From positions 13,204-77,203 of the forward strand of contig JAKFFE010000044.1 of the NCBI GenBank assembly GCA_036675345.1: DNA of 64,000 bases, given 5' to 3'. Made by a program: the position numbers and the translations under genes. The notes beneath the pieces were generated by a model, which saw only the letters and a list, made by a program, of their open reading frames with translations, was not told where the DNA came from and did not search any database. Below are positions 53,832 through 60,385 of this stretch, piece by piece (position 1 is the stretch's first letter; every line of letters begins with the position of its first letter). Source of the DNA: JALYOC01 sp036675345 (lineage in GTDB: Bacteria > Myxococcota > Myxococcia > Myxococcales > Myxococcaceae).

Positions 53832-55937
53832 GTGCTGATCCCGAAGGGGTGGACGTTGCGCTATCCGTTGCTGGTGGCCGTGGCGATGGTCGGATTGAAC
53901 GCGGCGGGGCAGCAGCCCGAAGGGGACCGGGGCCCCGCCGACGAGGTCGGGCCGCAGGTCGATTCAGAGGGGATCTCGGTCACCGGGCCGCAGGAGGTGG
54001 CGGGGACCTTCGGGGACCCACTCCGCACCCTGCTGCTGCTTCCCGGGGTCACCCACCTCGCCTCGGGGGTGGCGCAGCCGGTGATCCGCGGCTTCCAGCC
54101 TGCCACCAGCCAGCTGCGGATCGACGGGGTGCGCGTGCCGCTCCGCTTCCATCTGCTGGCCGGCCCCTCCACGGTCAACCCGGACTTCCTGGGCGAGGTG
54201 ACGCTGCGCTCCGGCGCCACTCCGGTGGCCTATGGCCGCTCGCTGGGCGCGGTGATCGACGCGCGCACCTACGAAGGCCCGGACCAGCTGACGGCGGGGC
54301 TGGACCTGCTCAACGTGTCCGCCGCCTGGCAGCAGACCCTGGAGGACACCGGGACCCGGTTCCTGGTCTCCGGGCGGGTGGGCTACTCGGCCCTGGCCGG
54401 CGGGGCGATCGCCAGCGCGCTCTCCTCCAGCACCTCCCTCTCCGCGCAGATGTACGACTACCAGGCGAAGGTGTCGCAGAAGATCGCCTCCGGCGAGCTG
54501 CGCCTGCTGGCGCTGGGCGCCTCCACCGGCGGTGGAATGGAGGGCGCCAACCGGGGTGACACCATCGCCCCCTACGACGCCTTCCACCGGATCGACCTGC
54601 GCTACGCCCAGCCGCTGGCGGGCGGCGAGGTCTCGGTGGCCGGGACCTGGGGCGTGGAGCGGATGGGGATCGACGTGGGCGGCGGCAACGTCTTCGGGCT
54701 GGGGCTGAGGGACACCACCTTCGCCGGACGCGCCCACTGGACCGCCGCCGTCCTCCCGGCGCTGGTGCTGGAGGTGGGCGCTGACGTGGAGCGGAGGGAT
54801 CCGCAGACGGTGCAGCGCAGCCAGATCCTGGCCCCGGAGGTCCCGGGCACCGAGACCCCGGACCCGCTGATCACCACCGTCCGTCAGGCGCTGGGACCGG
54901 CGCTGCTGGGCGGCGCCTATCTGCGCGGCGCCTACACCCTGGAGCTGGATGCCTCCCGGCTGGTGATCGAGCCGTCCTTCCGCTTCGACACCTACGCCAT
55001 CGGCGAGCTGGAGCCGATGCTGACCTACGAGCCGCGGCTGGCGGTGCAGTACCTGAGGGGCGCCAGCACCTTCGGGATCAGCGGCGGGCTGTACCACCAG
55101 CTGGGCACCACCCTGGTGGACTTCACCGCGGCCGAGTTCGCCCGCGCCCCGATGGGACTGCAGGAGGTGCTCAAGCTGGACGCCTCGGTCAGCCACACGG
55201 TCAGCCCTGCCCTGCGGGGCAGGGTGGCGGTGTTCGTGAATCCGATCCAGCGGGCGATCGAGCTGTCCTTGTTCGATCCGCACTTCCAACAGCAGCTGAG
55301 CTGGAGCCCCGAGGTGACCGCCGACCTGCTCTCCGACCGGGTGGAGTCTGGGCTCTCCGCGGGCCTGGAGGCCTTCCTCTACGCCCAGCCGCTCCCGGGG
55401 CTCTCCGGGTGGATCTCCTACACCTTCACCCGCAGCCTGAGGAACACCACCTTCCAGCGCCACGACGCGCTGGGGCAGCCCACCGGCGCGCCGGTGACCC
55501 AGTTGCTGGCCTCCCCGCTGGAGCGGGAGCACGTGGTGGATGTGGTGGGCCAGTACCAACTGGCGGGCGGCTGGAGCCTGGGCGCGAATGTCCACTTCAA
55601 CACCGGCTTCCCGGAGGCGGGCAACGTGGCCTCCTTCACCCGCACCGAAGGGACCAACGCCGAAGGCCACCCGGACTGGCTGCCGGTGGATCGCGATCAG
55701 GTGGGGCGGATGCCGCTCTACTGGCGGGTGGATGCACGGGTGGCCAAGACCTGGGACATGAAGGATTGGTCGCTGCAGGCCTACCTGGACATCCTGAACC
55801 TCTCGGTGAATCAGGAGGTGCTGCGGGTCAACTACAACCGGCAGGAGGATCCGCTGACCGGCGCCATCTCCCTGGAGCGCGGCGCGATGCGCTACCCGGT
55901 GATCCTCCCGATGCTGGGCATCCGCGCCAACCTCTGA
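53832..55937 (+). CDS. TonB-dependent outer-membrane receptor
   Basis: About 701 residues from the GTG at 53832; a TTG at 53856 has the better ribosome site (AAGGGG, six bases) and also leaves a signal peptide (YPLLVAVAMVGLNAAGQ). Plug domain ~50-150: LRTLLLLPGVTHL, PVIRGFQPATSQLRIDGVRVP and LGEVTLRSGATPVAYG. The rest is a 22-strand-type barrel ending ILPMLGIRANL. No carboxypeptidase-like N-terminal domain and no clear TonB box. Substrate unknown. It lies directly upstream of the sulfur operon leader on the same strand, so it might import a sulfur source, but there is no direct sign of that. Confidence 0.87.
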   Translation: MLIPKGWTLRYPLLVAVAMVGLNAAGQQPEGDRGPADEVGPQVDSEGISVTGPQEVAGTFGDPLRTLLLLPGVTHLASGVAQPVIRGFQPATSQLRIDGVRVPLRFHLLAGPSTVNPDFLGEVTLRSGATPVAYGRSLGAVIDARTYEGPDQLTAGLDLLNVSAAWQQTLEDTGTRFLVSGRVGYSALAGGAIASALSSSTSLSAQMYDYQAKVSQKIASGELRLLALGASTGGGMEGANRGDTIAPYDAFHRIDLRYAQPLAGGEVSVAGTWGVERMGIDVGGGNVFGLGLRDTTFAGRAHWTAAVLPALVLEVGADVERRDPQTVQRSQILAPEVPGTETPDPLITTVRQALGPALLGGAYLRGAYTLELDASRLVIEPSFRFDTYAIGELEPMLTYEPRLAVQYLRGASTFGISGGLYHQLGTTLVDFTAAEFARAPMGLQEVLKLDASVSHTVSPALRGRVAVFVNPIQRAIELSLFDPHFQQQLSWSPEVTADLLSDRVESGLSAGLEAFLYAQPLPGLSGWISYTFTRSLRNTTFQRHDALGQPTGAPVTQLLASPLEREHVVDVVGQYQLAGGWSLGANVHFNTGFPEAGNVASFTRTEGTNAEGHPDWLPVDRDQVGRMPLYWRVDARVAKTWDMKDWSLQAYLDILNLSVNQEVLRVNYNRQEDPLTGAISLERGAMRYPVILPMLGIRANL

Positions 55938-55962
55938 AGCTCTGTGTCCACCAGCGGTGACC

Positions 55963-55991
55963 TTGACGCGCTGGGACGAACTCTGCATCAT
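55963..55991 (+). promoter_or_regulatory. Candidate promoter of the cys operon leader
   Basis: TTGACG (55963-55968) and CATCAT (55986-55991) are 17 bp apart. Transcription would start near 55998-55999, exactly at an in-frame GTG of the first cysteine-rich leader ORF, so that ORF would be leaderless. Confidence 0.5.
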
Positions 55992-56082
55992 GCCGCCCGT
56001 GTCCCGACTCTCCGTCCAGGCCTGTTGTTGTTGTCGCGAGCGCTGTTGCGCCGTGACGGGCCTGAACGTTCGAGCTTCCTGA
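55990..56082 (+). CDS. Cysteine leader peptide 1 (attenuator uORF)
   Basis: 30-codon ORF if read from the ATG, or 27 codons from the GTG at 55999, which coincides with the predicted transcription start. It contains CCCC (codons 12-15, all TGT) and CC (19-20, TGT TGC) around RER, then a stop at 56080. TGT is the less expected Cys codon in such GC-rich DNA. Six Cys in nine residues upstream of cysteine-synthesis genes is the hallmark of a ribosome-stalling leader: low Cys-tRNA would stall translation and change RNA folding. Polycysteine leaders of this kind are known in mycobacteria. No other function is visible. Confidence 0.8.
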   Translation: MPPVSRLSVQACCCCRERCCAVTGLNVRAS

Positions 56083-56111
56083 CCCACCCCTCGAACCTGA
56101 ACGCGCCCGTC
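56055..56111 (+). promoter_or_regulatory. Candidate antiterminator helix 1
   Basis: GACGGGC (56055-56061) pairs perfectly with GCCCGTC (56105-56111) and GTTCGAG (56068-56074) with CTCGAAC (56090-56096). The downstream arm shares 56108-56111 with terminator 1, so the two cannot form together. The upstream arm lies in codons 22-29 of leader 1, just past the Cys run, and would be covered by a ribosome that reaches the stop codon. Confidence 0.65.
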
Positions 56112-56140
56112 TCCTGAAGTCTCCGCAGGAGCCGTTTTCT
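56108..56140 (+). terminator. Intrinsic terminator 1 (after leader peptide 1)
   Basis: Stem of CTCCTG (56111-56116) with CAGGAG (56126-56131), extended by a C-G and a G-C pair across one mismatch, loop of nine bases, followed after CCG by TTTTCT (56135-56140). It lies 26 bases past the stop of leader 1 and before leader 2. Confidence 0.65.
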
Positions 56141-56163
56141 CGTAGTCGCGCGATCCAGGTTCA

Positions 56164-56271
56164 ATGAAGCAGCCCCACTCCCACTCCCTGCTGACTGCCT
56201 CCCGGCGCTGCTGTCGGTGCAAGGTGGCGTGTTGTCCGCGACGCGGGCGACGGCAGACCGGGAGTGCCTGA
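56164..56271 (+). CDS. Cysteine leader peptide 2 (attenuator uORF)
   Basis: 35-codon ORF from ATG 56164 with a weak AGG four bases before it. Five Cys codons sit close together in RRCCRCKVACCPRR (Cys at positions 16, 17, 19, 23, 24; codons TGC TGT TGC TGT TGT). It stops at 56269, 31 bases before the second terminator. Same layout as leader 1 but unrelated in sequence apart from the Cys runs and flanking Arg, so it is not a recent duplication. Inferred to stall ribosomes when Cys-tRNA is short. The Arg-rich flank could alternatively respond to arginine, which the operon content makes unlikely. Confidence 0.8.
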   Translation: MKQPHSHSLLTASRRCCRCKVACCPRRGRRQTGSA

Positions 56272-56311
56272 CCTCTTCTTCACCAGGCTCCCCTCTTCCG
56301 CCACGGCCCGC
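56243..56311 (+). promoter_or_regulatory. Candidate antiterminator pairing 2 and stop-codon hairpin
   Basis: GCGGGC (56243-56248) can pair with GCCCGC (56306-56311), which takes bases from the left arm of terminator 2. Between them GGGAG and CCTG (56260-56264, 56267-56270) pair with CAGG and CTCCC (56284-56292), a hairpin over the leader stop codon. A ribosome held at the Cys codons leaves 56243 onward free. The six-bp helix is modest. Confidence 0.5.
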
Positions 56312-56346
56312 CCTCAATCTCGAGGACGGGCCGTTTTCTTTTTCTC
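56303..56346 (+). terminator. Strong intrinsic terminator 2, just upstream of cysH
   Basis: ACGGCCCG (56303-56310) pairs with CGGGCCGT (56327-56334); CCTC and GAGG extend it inward across one mismatch, leaving a six-base loop. TTTTCTTTTTCTC follows (56334-56346). It ends 21 bases before the cysH ATG and is not at the end of any gene, so it can only act as an attenuator. Confidence 0.88.
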
Positions 56347-56366
56347 GCCATCGCCGTCGTGCCCCC

Positions 56367-57098
56367 ATGAAACCACCCGCCTCTGTTGAAGAACTCCGCG
56401 CCGCCGCCGCCCTCCTGGCCGAGGCGCCGGCGCAGACAGTCCTCGAATGGATCGAGGGCCGCTTTGGTGCCGCGGCGGTCCTCTCCTCCAGCTTCGGCCC
56501 GGAGGACATGGTGCTGATCCAGCTGGCCTCCCGCCACGCCCCCAGCCTCAAGGTGTTCACCCTGGATACCGGGCGGCTGCCGCCGGAGACCTACGAGCTG
56601 ATGGAGGCGGCGCGGAACCGCTACGGCCTGCAGATCGAGACCTTCTTCCCGGATCGCCAGCGGGTGGAGCGGCTGGAGTCGGAGCAGGGCTACTTCTCCT
56701 TCCGTCAGAGCCTGGAGGCGCGGAAGGAATGCTGCGCGGTGCGGAAGGTGGAGCCGCTGCGGCGGGCCCTGGAGCACCGCGCCGCCTGGGTGACCGGGCT
56801 GCGCCGGGAACAATCCACCACCCGCACCGCGGTGGAGGTGCTGGAGGTGGACGCGGAGCGCGGGGGAATCGCCAAGCTCAACCCGCTGGCCGGGTGGACC
56901 ACCGCCCAGGTGTGGGCGCACCTGCGCGAGCACGCCATCCCCTACAACGCGCTCCACGATCGCGGCTACCCGTCCATCGGCTGTGCGCCCTGCACCCGGC
57001 CGGTGAAGCACCACGAGGACGAGCGCTCCGGACGCTGGTGGTGGGAGTCGGCCGAGCAGCGCGAATGCGGGCTGCACCTGCGCGGAGGGGGCCGCTGA
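56367..57098 (+). CDS. cysH: Assimilatory adenylylsulfate (APS) reductase CysH
   Basis: 243 residues from the ATG right after the attenuator; longer starts would read through the terminator. It reduces activated sulfate to sulfite with thioredoxin. PP-loop-like SSSFGPEDM (~39-47), and TLDTGRLPPET. The two Cys pairs ECCAVRKVEPL (~121) and CAPCTRP (~208) are the 4Fe-4S ligands that mark the APS-using (bacterial/plant) subgroup; PAPS reductases lack them. The catalytic ECGLH is at the C-terminus. First gene of the operon; its TGA overlaps the next ATG. Substrate choice of APS over PAPS is supported by the degenerate CysC region in CysN. Confidence 0.95.
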   Translation: MKPPASVEELRAAAALLAEAPAQTVLEWIEGRFGAAAVLSSSFGPEDMVLIQLASRHAPSLKVFTLDTGRLPPETYELMEAARNRYGLQIETFFPDRQRVERLESEQGYFSFRQSLEARKECCAVRKVEPLRRALEHRAAWVTGLRREQSTTRTAVEVLEVDAERGGIAKLNPLAGWTTAQVWAHLREHAIPYNALHDRGYPSIGCAPCTRPVKHHEDERSGRWWWESAEQRECGLHLRGGGR

Positions 57099-57949
57099 TG
57101 GAAGCCACCACCGTGCTGCTGTTCTTCACCGCCCTGGCCGCCTCCGCGGTCAACGGCGGACTGGGCTTCGGCTTCTCCACCCTCACCGTCCCGGTGGCCC
57201 TGGCGGTCACCACCACCCGGGTGCTGAACCCGGCGCTGGTCCTGCTGGAGGTACTGCTCAATGGGCTGTCACTGGTGCTCAACCGCCGGGGGGTGGCCAC
57301 CACCTGGCGGCGGGTGATTCCGCTGCTGGTGGGGCTGCTGCCGGGGGTGTGGCTGGGGAGCGCGCTGGTGGCCTTGATCGCCGCCACCGCGCTCAAGGCC
57401 TCCACCTACGCGGTGCTGCTGCCGCTGGTGCTGCTGCAGTTCACCGGCGCCCGCTGGCGGATCTCCTACCAGACCGCACGGGTGGGGATCCCGGCCGGGG
57501 TGGGGATTGGACTGCTGTACTCCACCACCACCATATCCGGACCGCCGCTGGCGATGCTGCTGGGCAGCCAGGAGCTGACGCCGGACGAGTTCCGGGGCGC
57601 GCTGGCGGTGGTGCGGCTGGTGGAGTCCACCACCACCTTGATCGCCTACGCCGCCTACGGGCTGATCGCCGCTCCCAGCCTGGAGCTGTTCACCCTGCTG
57701 CTGCCGGCGGTGGTGGTGGGAGCGCCGCTGGGGCGCTGGCTGTTGCGAAGGGTGGACCGGGAGCTGTTTCGCCGGATCTGGCTGGCGGTGGACACCGGCT
57801 TCATCTGCGCCGGGCTGTCGCTGGTGCTGCACCAGCTGGAGTGGATCAGCGGTGCGGTGGCCGCCGCGGGGGTGACCGCGATCACCGGCTTCGTGGCCGG
57901 CAGCGAGTGGCAGCGCAGCCGGTTGGCCCGGACGGAGGCGCGGTCATGA
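57098..57949 (+). CDS. TauE/SafE-family permease in the sulfur operon
   Basis: 283 residues, about eight membrane helices in two similar halves (SAVNGGLGFGFSTLTVP ~13-29; the second half has TTTISGPPLAMLLG ~143-156). This is the TauE/SafE (sulfite exporter) fold, whose members carry sulfonates, sulfite or sulfate. Between cysH and the siroheme genes it could import sulfate or expel excess sulfite; no ABC sulfate transporter is seen in the window. Both ends overlap neighbouring genes by one to four bases. Confidence 0.85.
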   Translation: MEATTVLLFFTALAASAVNGGLGFGFSTLTVPVALAVTTTRVLNPALVLLEVLLNGLSLVLNRRGVATTWRRVIPLLVGLLPGVWLGSALVALIAATALKASTYAVLLPLVLLQFTGARWRISYQTARVGIPAGVGIGLLYSTTTISGPPLAMLLGSQELTPDEFRGALAVVRLVESTTTLIAYAAYGLIAAPSLELFTLLLPAVVVGAPLGRWLLRRVDRELFRRIWLAVDTGFICAGLSLVLHQLEWISGAVAAAGVTAITGFVAGSEWQRSRLARTEARS

Positions 57950-58713
57950 GCCAGCCTCTGGACTACCCGGTCTGCCTGCGGCTGGCGGATCGCCCGGTGG
58001 TGCTGATCGGCGGTGGGAAGGTCGGAGCGGGCCGTGCCCAGCAGCTGCTGGAGGTGGGGGCCCGGCTGACTGTGATCTGCCCTGCGCCGACCGAGGAGCT
58101 GAAGGGCTGGGCGAAGCAGGGGCGCCTGACCCTGCACCAGCGCGCGTATCAGCCCGGCGATCTGCACGGCGCGCAGCTGGCGTTCTCGGCCACCGATGAT
58201 CGCAGCGTCAGCCAACGGGTGGCGGTGGAGGCGCGGGCGCGCGGGCTCTGGCTCAACGCTGCGGATGAACCCGACCTCTGTGACTTCACCCTCCCCTCGG
58301 TCGGTCGGCAGGGAGCGATCACCGTGGCGGTGAGCACCGACGGCCAGGCCCCGGCGGTGGCGGCCCGGCTCCGGCGACAGCTGATCTCCCAGCTGGGGGT
58401 GGCCCCGGTGGTGCGGGTGGGCCTCAGCGGCTGGGTGCGGCGGCTGCTGCCCCGGACCCCGCTGAGAGGGCGGCTGCTGCGCTGGGTGGCAGGGCCCGGG
58501 CCGCGCGCGGGAACCGGCGCCGGCGCGGAGCCGAGCCGCCGGCTGCTGCGCTGGGTGGTGGGATTCGGGCCGCGAGCGGGCAGCGGCGCCGACTCGGAGC
58601 CGAGCCGCCGGCTGCTGCGCTGGGTGGCAACACCCGGACCGCGAGCGGGAACCAGCGCCGGATCGGATCCGAGCAGCCCGCTGAAGGGTGAGCGCCTGGG
58701 GGACCCGTCATGA
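57946..58713 (+). CDS. Precorrin-2 dehydrogenase/sirohydrochlorin ferrochelatase-like (CysG N-terminal part) with repeated tail
   Basis: 255 residues. Residues 1-155 match the Met8p/CysG-N NAD-binding domain: VVLIGGGKVGAGRAQQLLE (~18-36), FSATDDRSVSQRV (~79), NAADEPDLCDFTLPSV (~101, Asp of DEPDLCDF is the catalytic type) and STDGQAPAVAARLR. It oxidises precorrin-2 and inserts iron to give siroheme for sulfite reductase. The C-terminal ~75 residues are three 23-residue repeats beginning RLLRWV, with Gly/Pro/Ala and no counterpart in the family. The next gene is cobA, so the two replace a fused CysG. ATGA overlaps at both ends. Confidence 0.9.
   Translation: MSQPLDYPVCLRLADRPVVLIGGGKVGAGRAQQLLEVGARLTVICPAPTEELKGWAKQGRLTLHQRAYQPGDLHGAQLAFSATDDRSVSQRVAVEARARGLWLNAADEPDLCDFTLPSVGRQGAITVAVSTDGQAPAVAARLRRQLISQLGVAPVVRVGLSGWVRRLLPRTPLRGRLLRWVAGPGPRAGTGAGAEPSRRLLRWVVGFGPRAGSGADSEPSRRLLRWVATPGPRAGTSAGSDPSSPLKGERLGDPS
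58471..58677 (+). repeat. Three 69-bp in-frame tandem repeats
   Basis: CGGCTGCTGCGCTGGGTGG recurs at 58471, 58540 and 58609, each heading a 69-bp unit; a degenerate start is seen at 58441. Each unit encodes RLLRWV-x-G/P-GPRAG-..-EPS-R. The units differ at several third positions and some codons, so the array is not brand-new. Confidence 0.85.
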
Positions 58714-59483
58714 GTCACCTCGGGAAGGTGTACCTGGTCGGCGCCGGTCCGGGAGACCCGCGGTTGCTCACGCTCCGGGCGGCGCAGCTGCTGGCGGAGG
58801 CGGACACGGTGGTCCACGACCGGCTGCTCCATCCGGAGATCCTCAGGCATGCGCGGACCGGGGCCCGGCTGATCTACGCCGGCAAGGAGGGCGGCGGCGC
58901 CTCGGTCTCCCAGGAGGAGATCCACCAGCTGCTGATCGAACACGCCCGGCTGGGTCGCACGGTGGTCCGGCTCAAGGGCGGCGACCCGTTCGTGTTCGGC
59001 CGGGGTGGAGAGGAGGCGCTGGCCCTGGAGGCGGCGCGGATCGACTACGAGATCGTCCCCGGGGTCAGCAGCGGAGTGGCGGCGCCGGCCGCAGCCGGGA
59101 TCCCGATCACCCACCGCGGGGTGGCGCGCTCGGTGACCTTCGCCACCGGGCACCTGGCCGATGGGGAGCCGGACTGGGCCCACCTGGCCGGCGCGGAGAC
59201 CCTGGTGCTGTTCATGGCCGGAGGTCGTCTGCCTGCCACGGTCCAGGCGCTGATCGCCGCCGGTAAGTCCCCCTCCACCCCCAGCGCGGTGATCGAGGCC
59301 GGCACCTGGGAACACCAGCGGGTGGTGGAGGCGCCGCTGGCCCTGATCGCCGAGACCACCGCGCAGGCTGGCCTCGGTTCCCCCTCCCTGCTGGTGGTGG
59401 GCCCGGTGGTGGCGCTGCGCGCCCAGCTGGCCTCGATCACCGCTCCTGCTCCCGTTCTGCTGACGAAAGGAAGTGCCCGATGA
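58710..59483 (+). CDS. cobA: Uroporphyrinogen-III C-methyltransferase
   Basis: 257 residues. Makes precorrin-2 from uroporphyrinogen III with two SAM, the first step to siroheme. Motifs: VYLVGAGPGDPRLLTLRA (~7-24), VVHDRLL, YAGKEGG, VVRLKGGDPFVFGRGGEE (~87-104), VVPGVSSGVAAPAAAGIPITHRG (in parts PGVSS and IPITHRG) and ATGH. Standard SUMT length. ATG overlaps the previous stop and its own stop overlaps cysD (ATGA). Confidence 0.95.
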   Translation: MSHLGKVYLVGAGPGDPRLLTLRAAQLLAEADTVVHDRLLHPEILRHARTGARLIYAGKEGGGASVSQEEIHQLLIEHARLGRTVVRLKGGDPFVFGRGGEEALALEAARIDYEIVPGVSSGVAAPAAAGIPITHRGVARSVTFATGHLADGEPDWAHLAGAETLVLFMAGGRLPATVQALIAAGKSPSTPSAVIEAGTWEHQRVVEAPLALIAETTAQAGLGSPSLLVVGPVVALRAQLASITAPAPVLLTKGSAR

Positions 59484-60385
59484 CCTCCCCCCCTTCCCAC
59501 CTCGATCTCCTGGAGGCGGAGAGCATCCACATCCTCCGGGAGACCGTGGCGGAGCTGGCCAACCCGGTGATGCTGTACAGCATCGGCAAGGACTCCCAGG
59601 TGCTGCTCCACCTGGCCCGCAAGGCGTTCCATCCCGCCCCGCTCCCCTTCCCGCTGCTGCACGTGGACACCGGCTGGAAGTTCCGGGAGATGTACAGCTT
59701 CCGGGATCAGTTCGTGGCCCAGCACCGGCTGCGGTTGCTGATCCACCGCAACGAGGCGGCGCTGGCCAGCGGGATCAACCCGTTCGACCACACCAGCCAG
59801 AAGTACACCCACGCGGTGAAGACCCAGCCGCTGCTGGAGGCGCTCAAGCTCCACGGCTTCGACGCGGCCTTCGGCGGAGCGCGGCGGGATGAGGAGAAGT
59901 CCCGCGCCAAGGAGCGGGTGTTCTCCTTCCGCGATTCCCAAGGGCAGTGGGATCCGCGGCGGCAGCGGCCGGAGCTGTGGTCGCTGTTCAACGGCCGGGT
60001 GGACGCCGGAGAGAGCATGCGGGTGTTCCCGCTCTCCAACTGGACCGAGCTGGACGTGTGGCACTACGTGCTGCGCGAACGCATCCCGGTGGTGCCGCTG
60101 TACTTCGCCGCGCCCCGTCCGGTGATCGAACGCAGCGGCACCCTGCTGATGGTGGACGACGAGCGGATGCGACTGCGCCCCGGAGAGCAGCCTTCGCTGC
60201 GGCGGGTGCGGTTCCGGACCCTGGGCTGCTACCCGCTCAGCGGGGCGATCGACTCCTCCGCCACCACGGTGGAGGCGGTGATCGCCGAGATGCAGGAGGC
60301 CCGCCAATCAGAACGTCAGGGCCGGCTGATCGACCACGACGAAGAAGGTTCCATGGAGCTCAAGAAGCGTGAGGGGTACTTCTAG
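59480..60385 (+). CDS. cysD: Sulfate adenylyltransferase subunit 2
   Basis: 301 residues, PP-loop ATP pyrophosphatase subunit of ATP sulfurylase, making APS from sulfate and ATP with the GTPase CysN. YSIGKDSQVLLHLARKAF (~33-50), HVDTGWKFREMYSFRD (~60), FGGARRDEEKSRAKER (~133) and the C-terminal MELKKREGYF, all as in E. coli CysD. GGAAG stands a few bases before the overlapping ATG. cysN starts at the next base after its stop. Confidence 0.96.
   Translation: MTSPPSHLDLLEAESIHILRETVAELANPVMLYSIGKDSQVLLHLARKAFHPAPLPFPLLHVDTGWKFREMYSFRDQFVAQHRLRLLIHRNEAALASGINPFDHTSQKYTHAVKTQPLLEALKLHGFDAAFGGARRDEEKSRAKERVFSFRDSQGQWDPRRQRPELWSLFNGRVDAGESMRVFPLSNWTELDVWHYVLRERIPVVPLYFAAPRPVIERSGTLLMVDDERMRLRPGEQPSLRRVRFRTLGCYPLSGAIDSSATTVEAVIAEMQEARQSERQGRLIDHDEEGSMELKKREGYF

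Noticed and set aside
56217..56366. Longer N-terminus for cysH beginning at 56217
   Set aside because: Would translate through terminator 2 and adds residues unlike any CysH; the ATG at 56367 fits family length.
55988..56560. 190-residue minus-strand ORF across the cys leader
   Set aside because: No family features and no ribosome site; the region is better explained by leader peptides, terminators and cysH on the plus strand.
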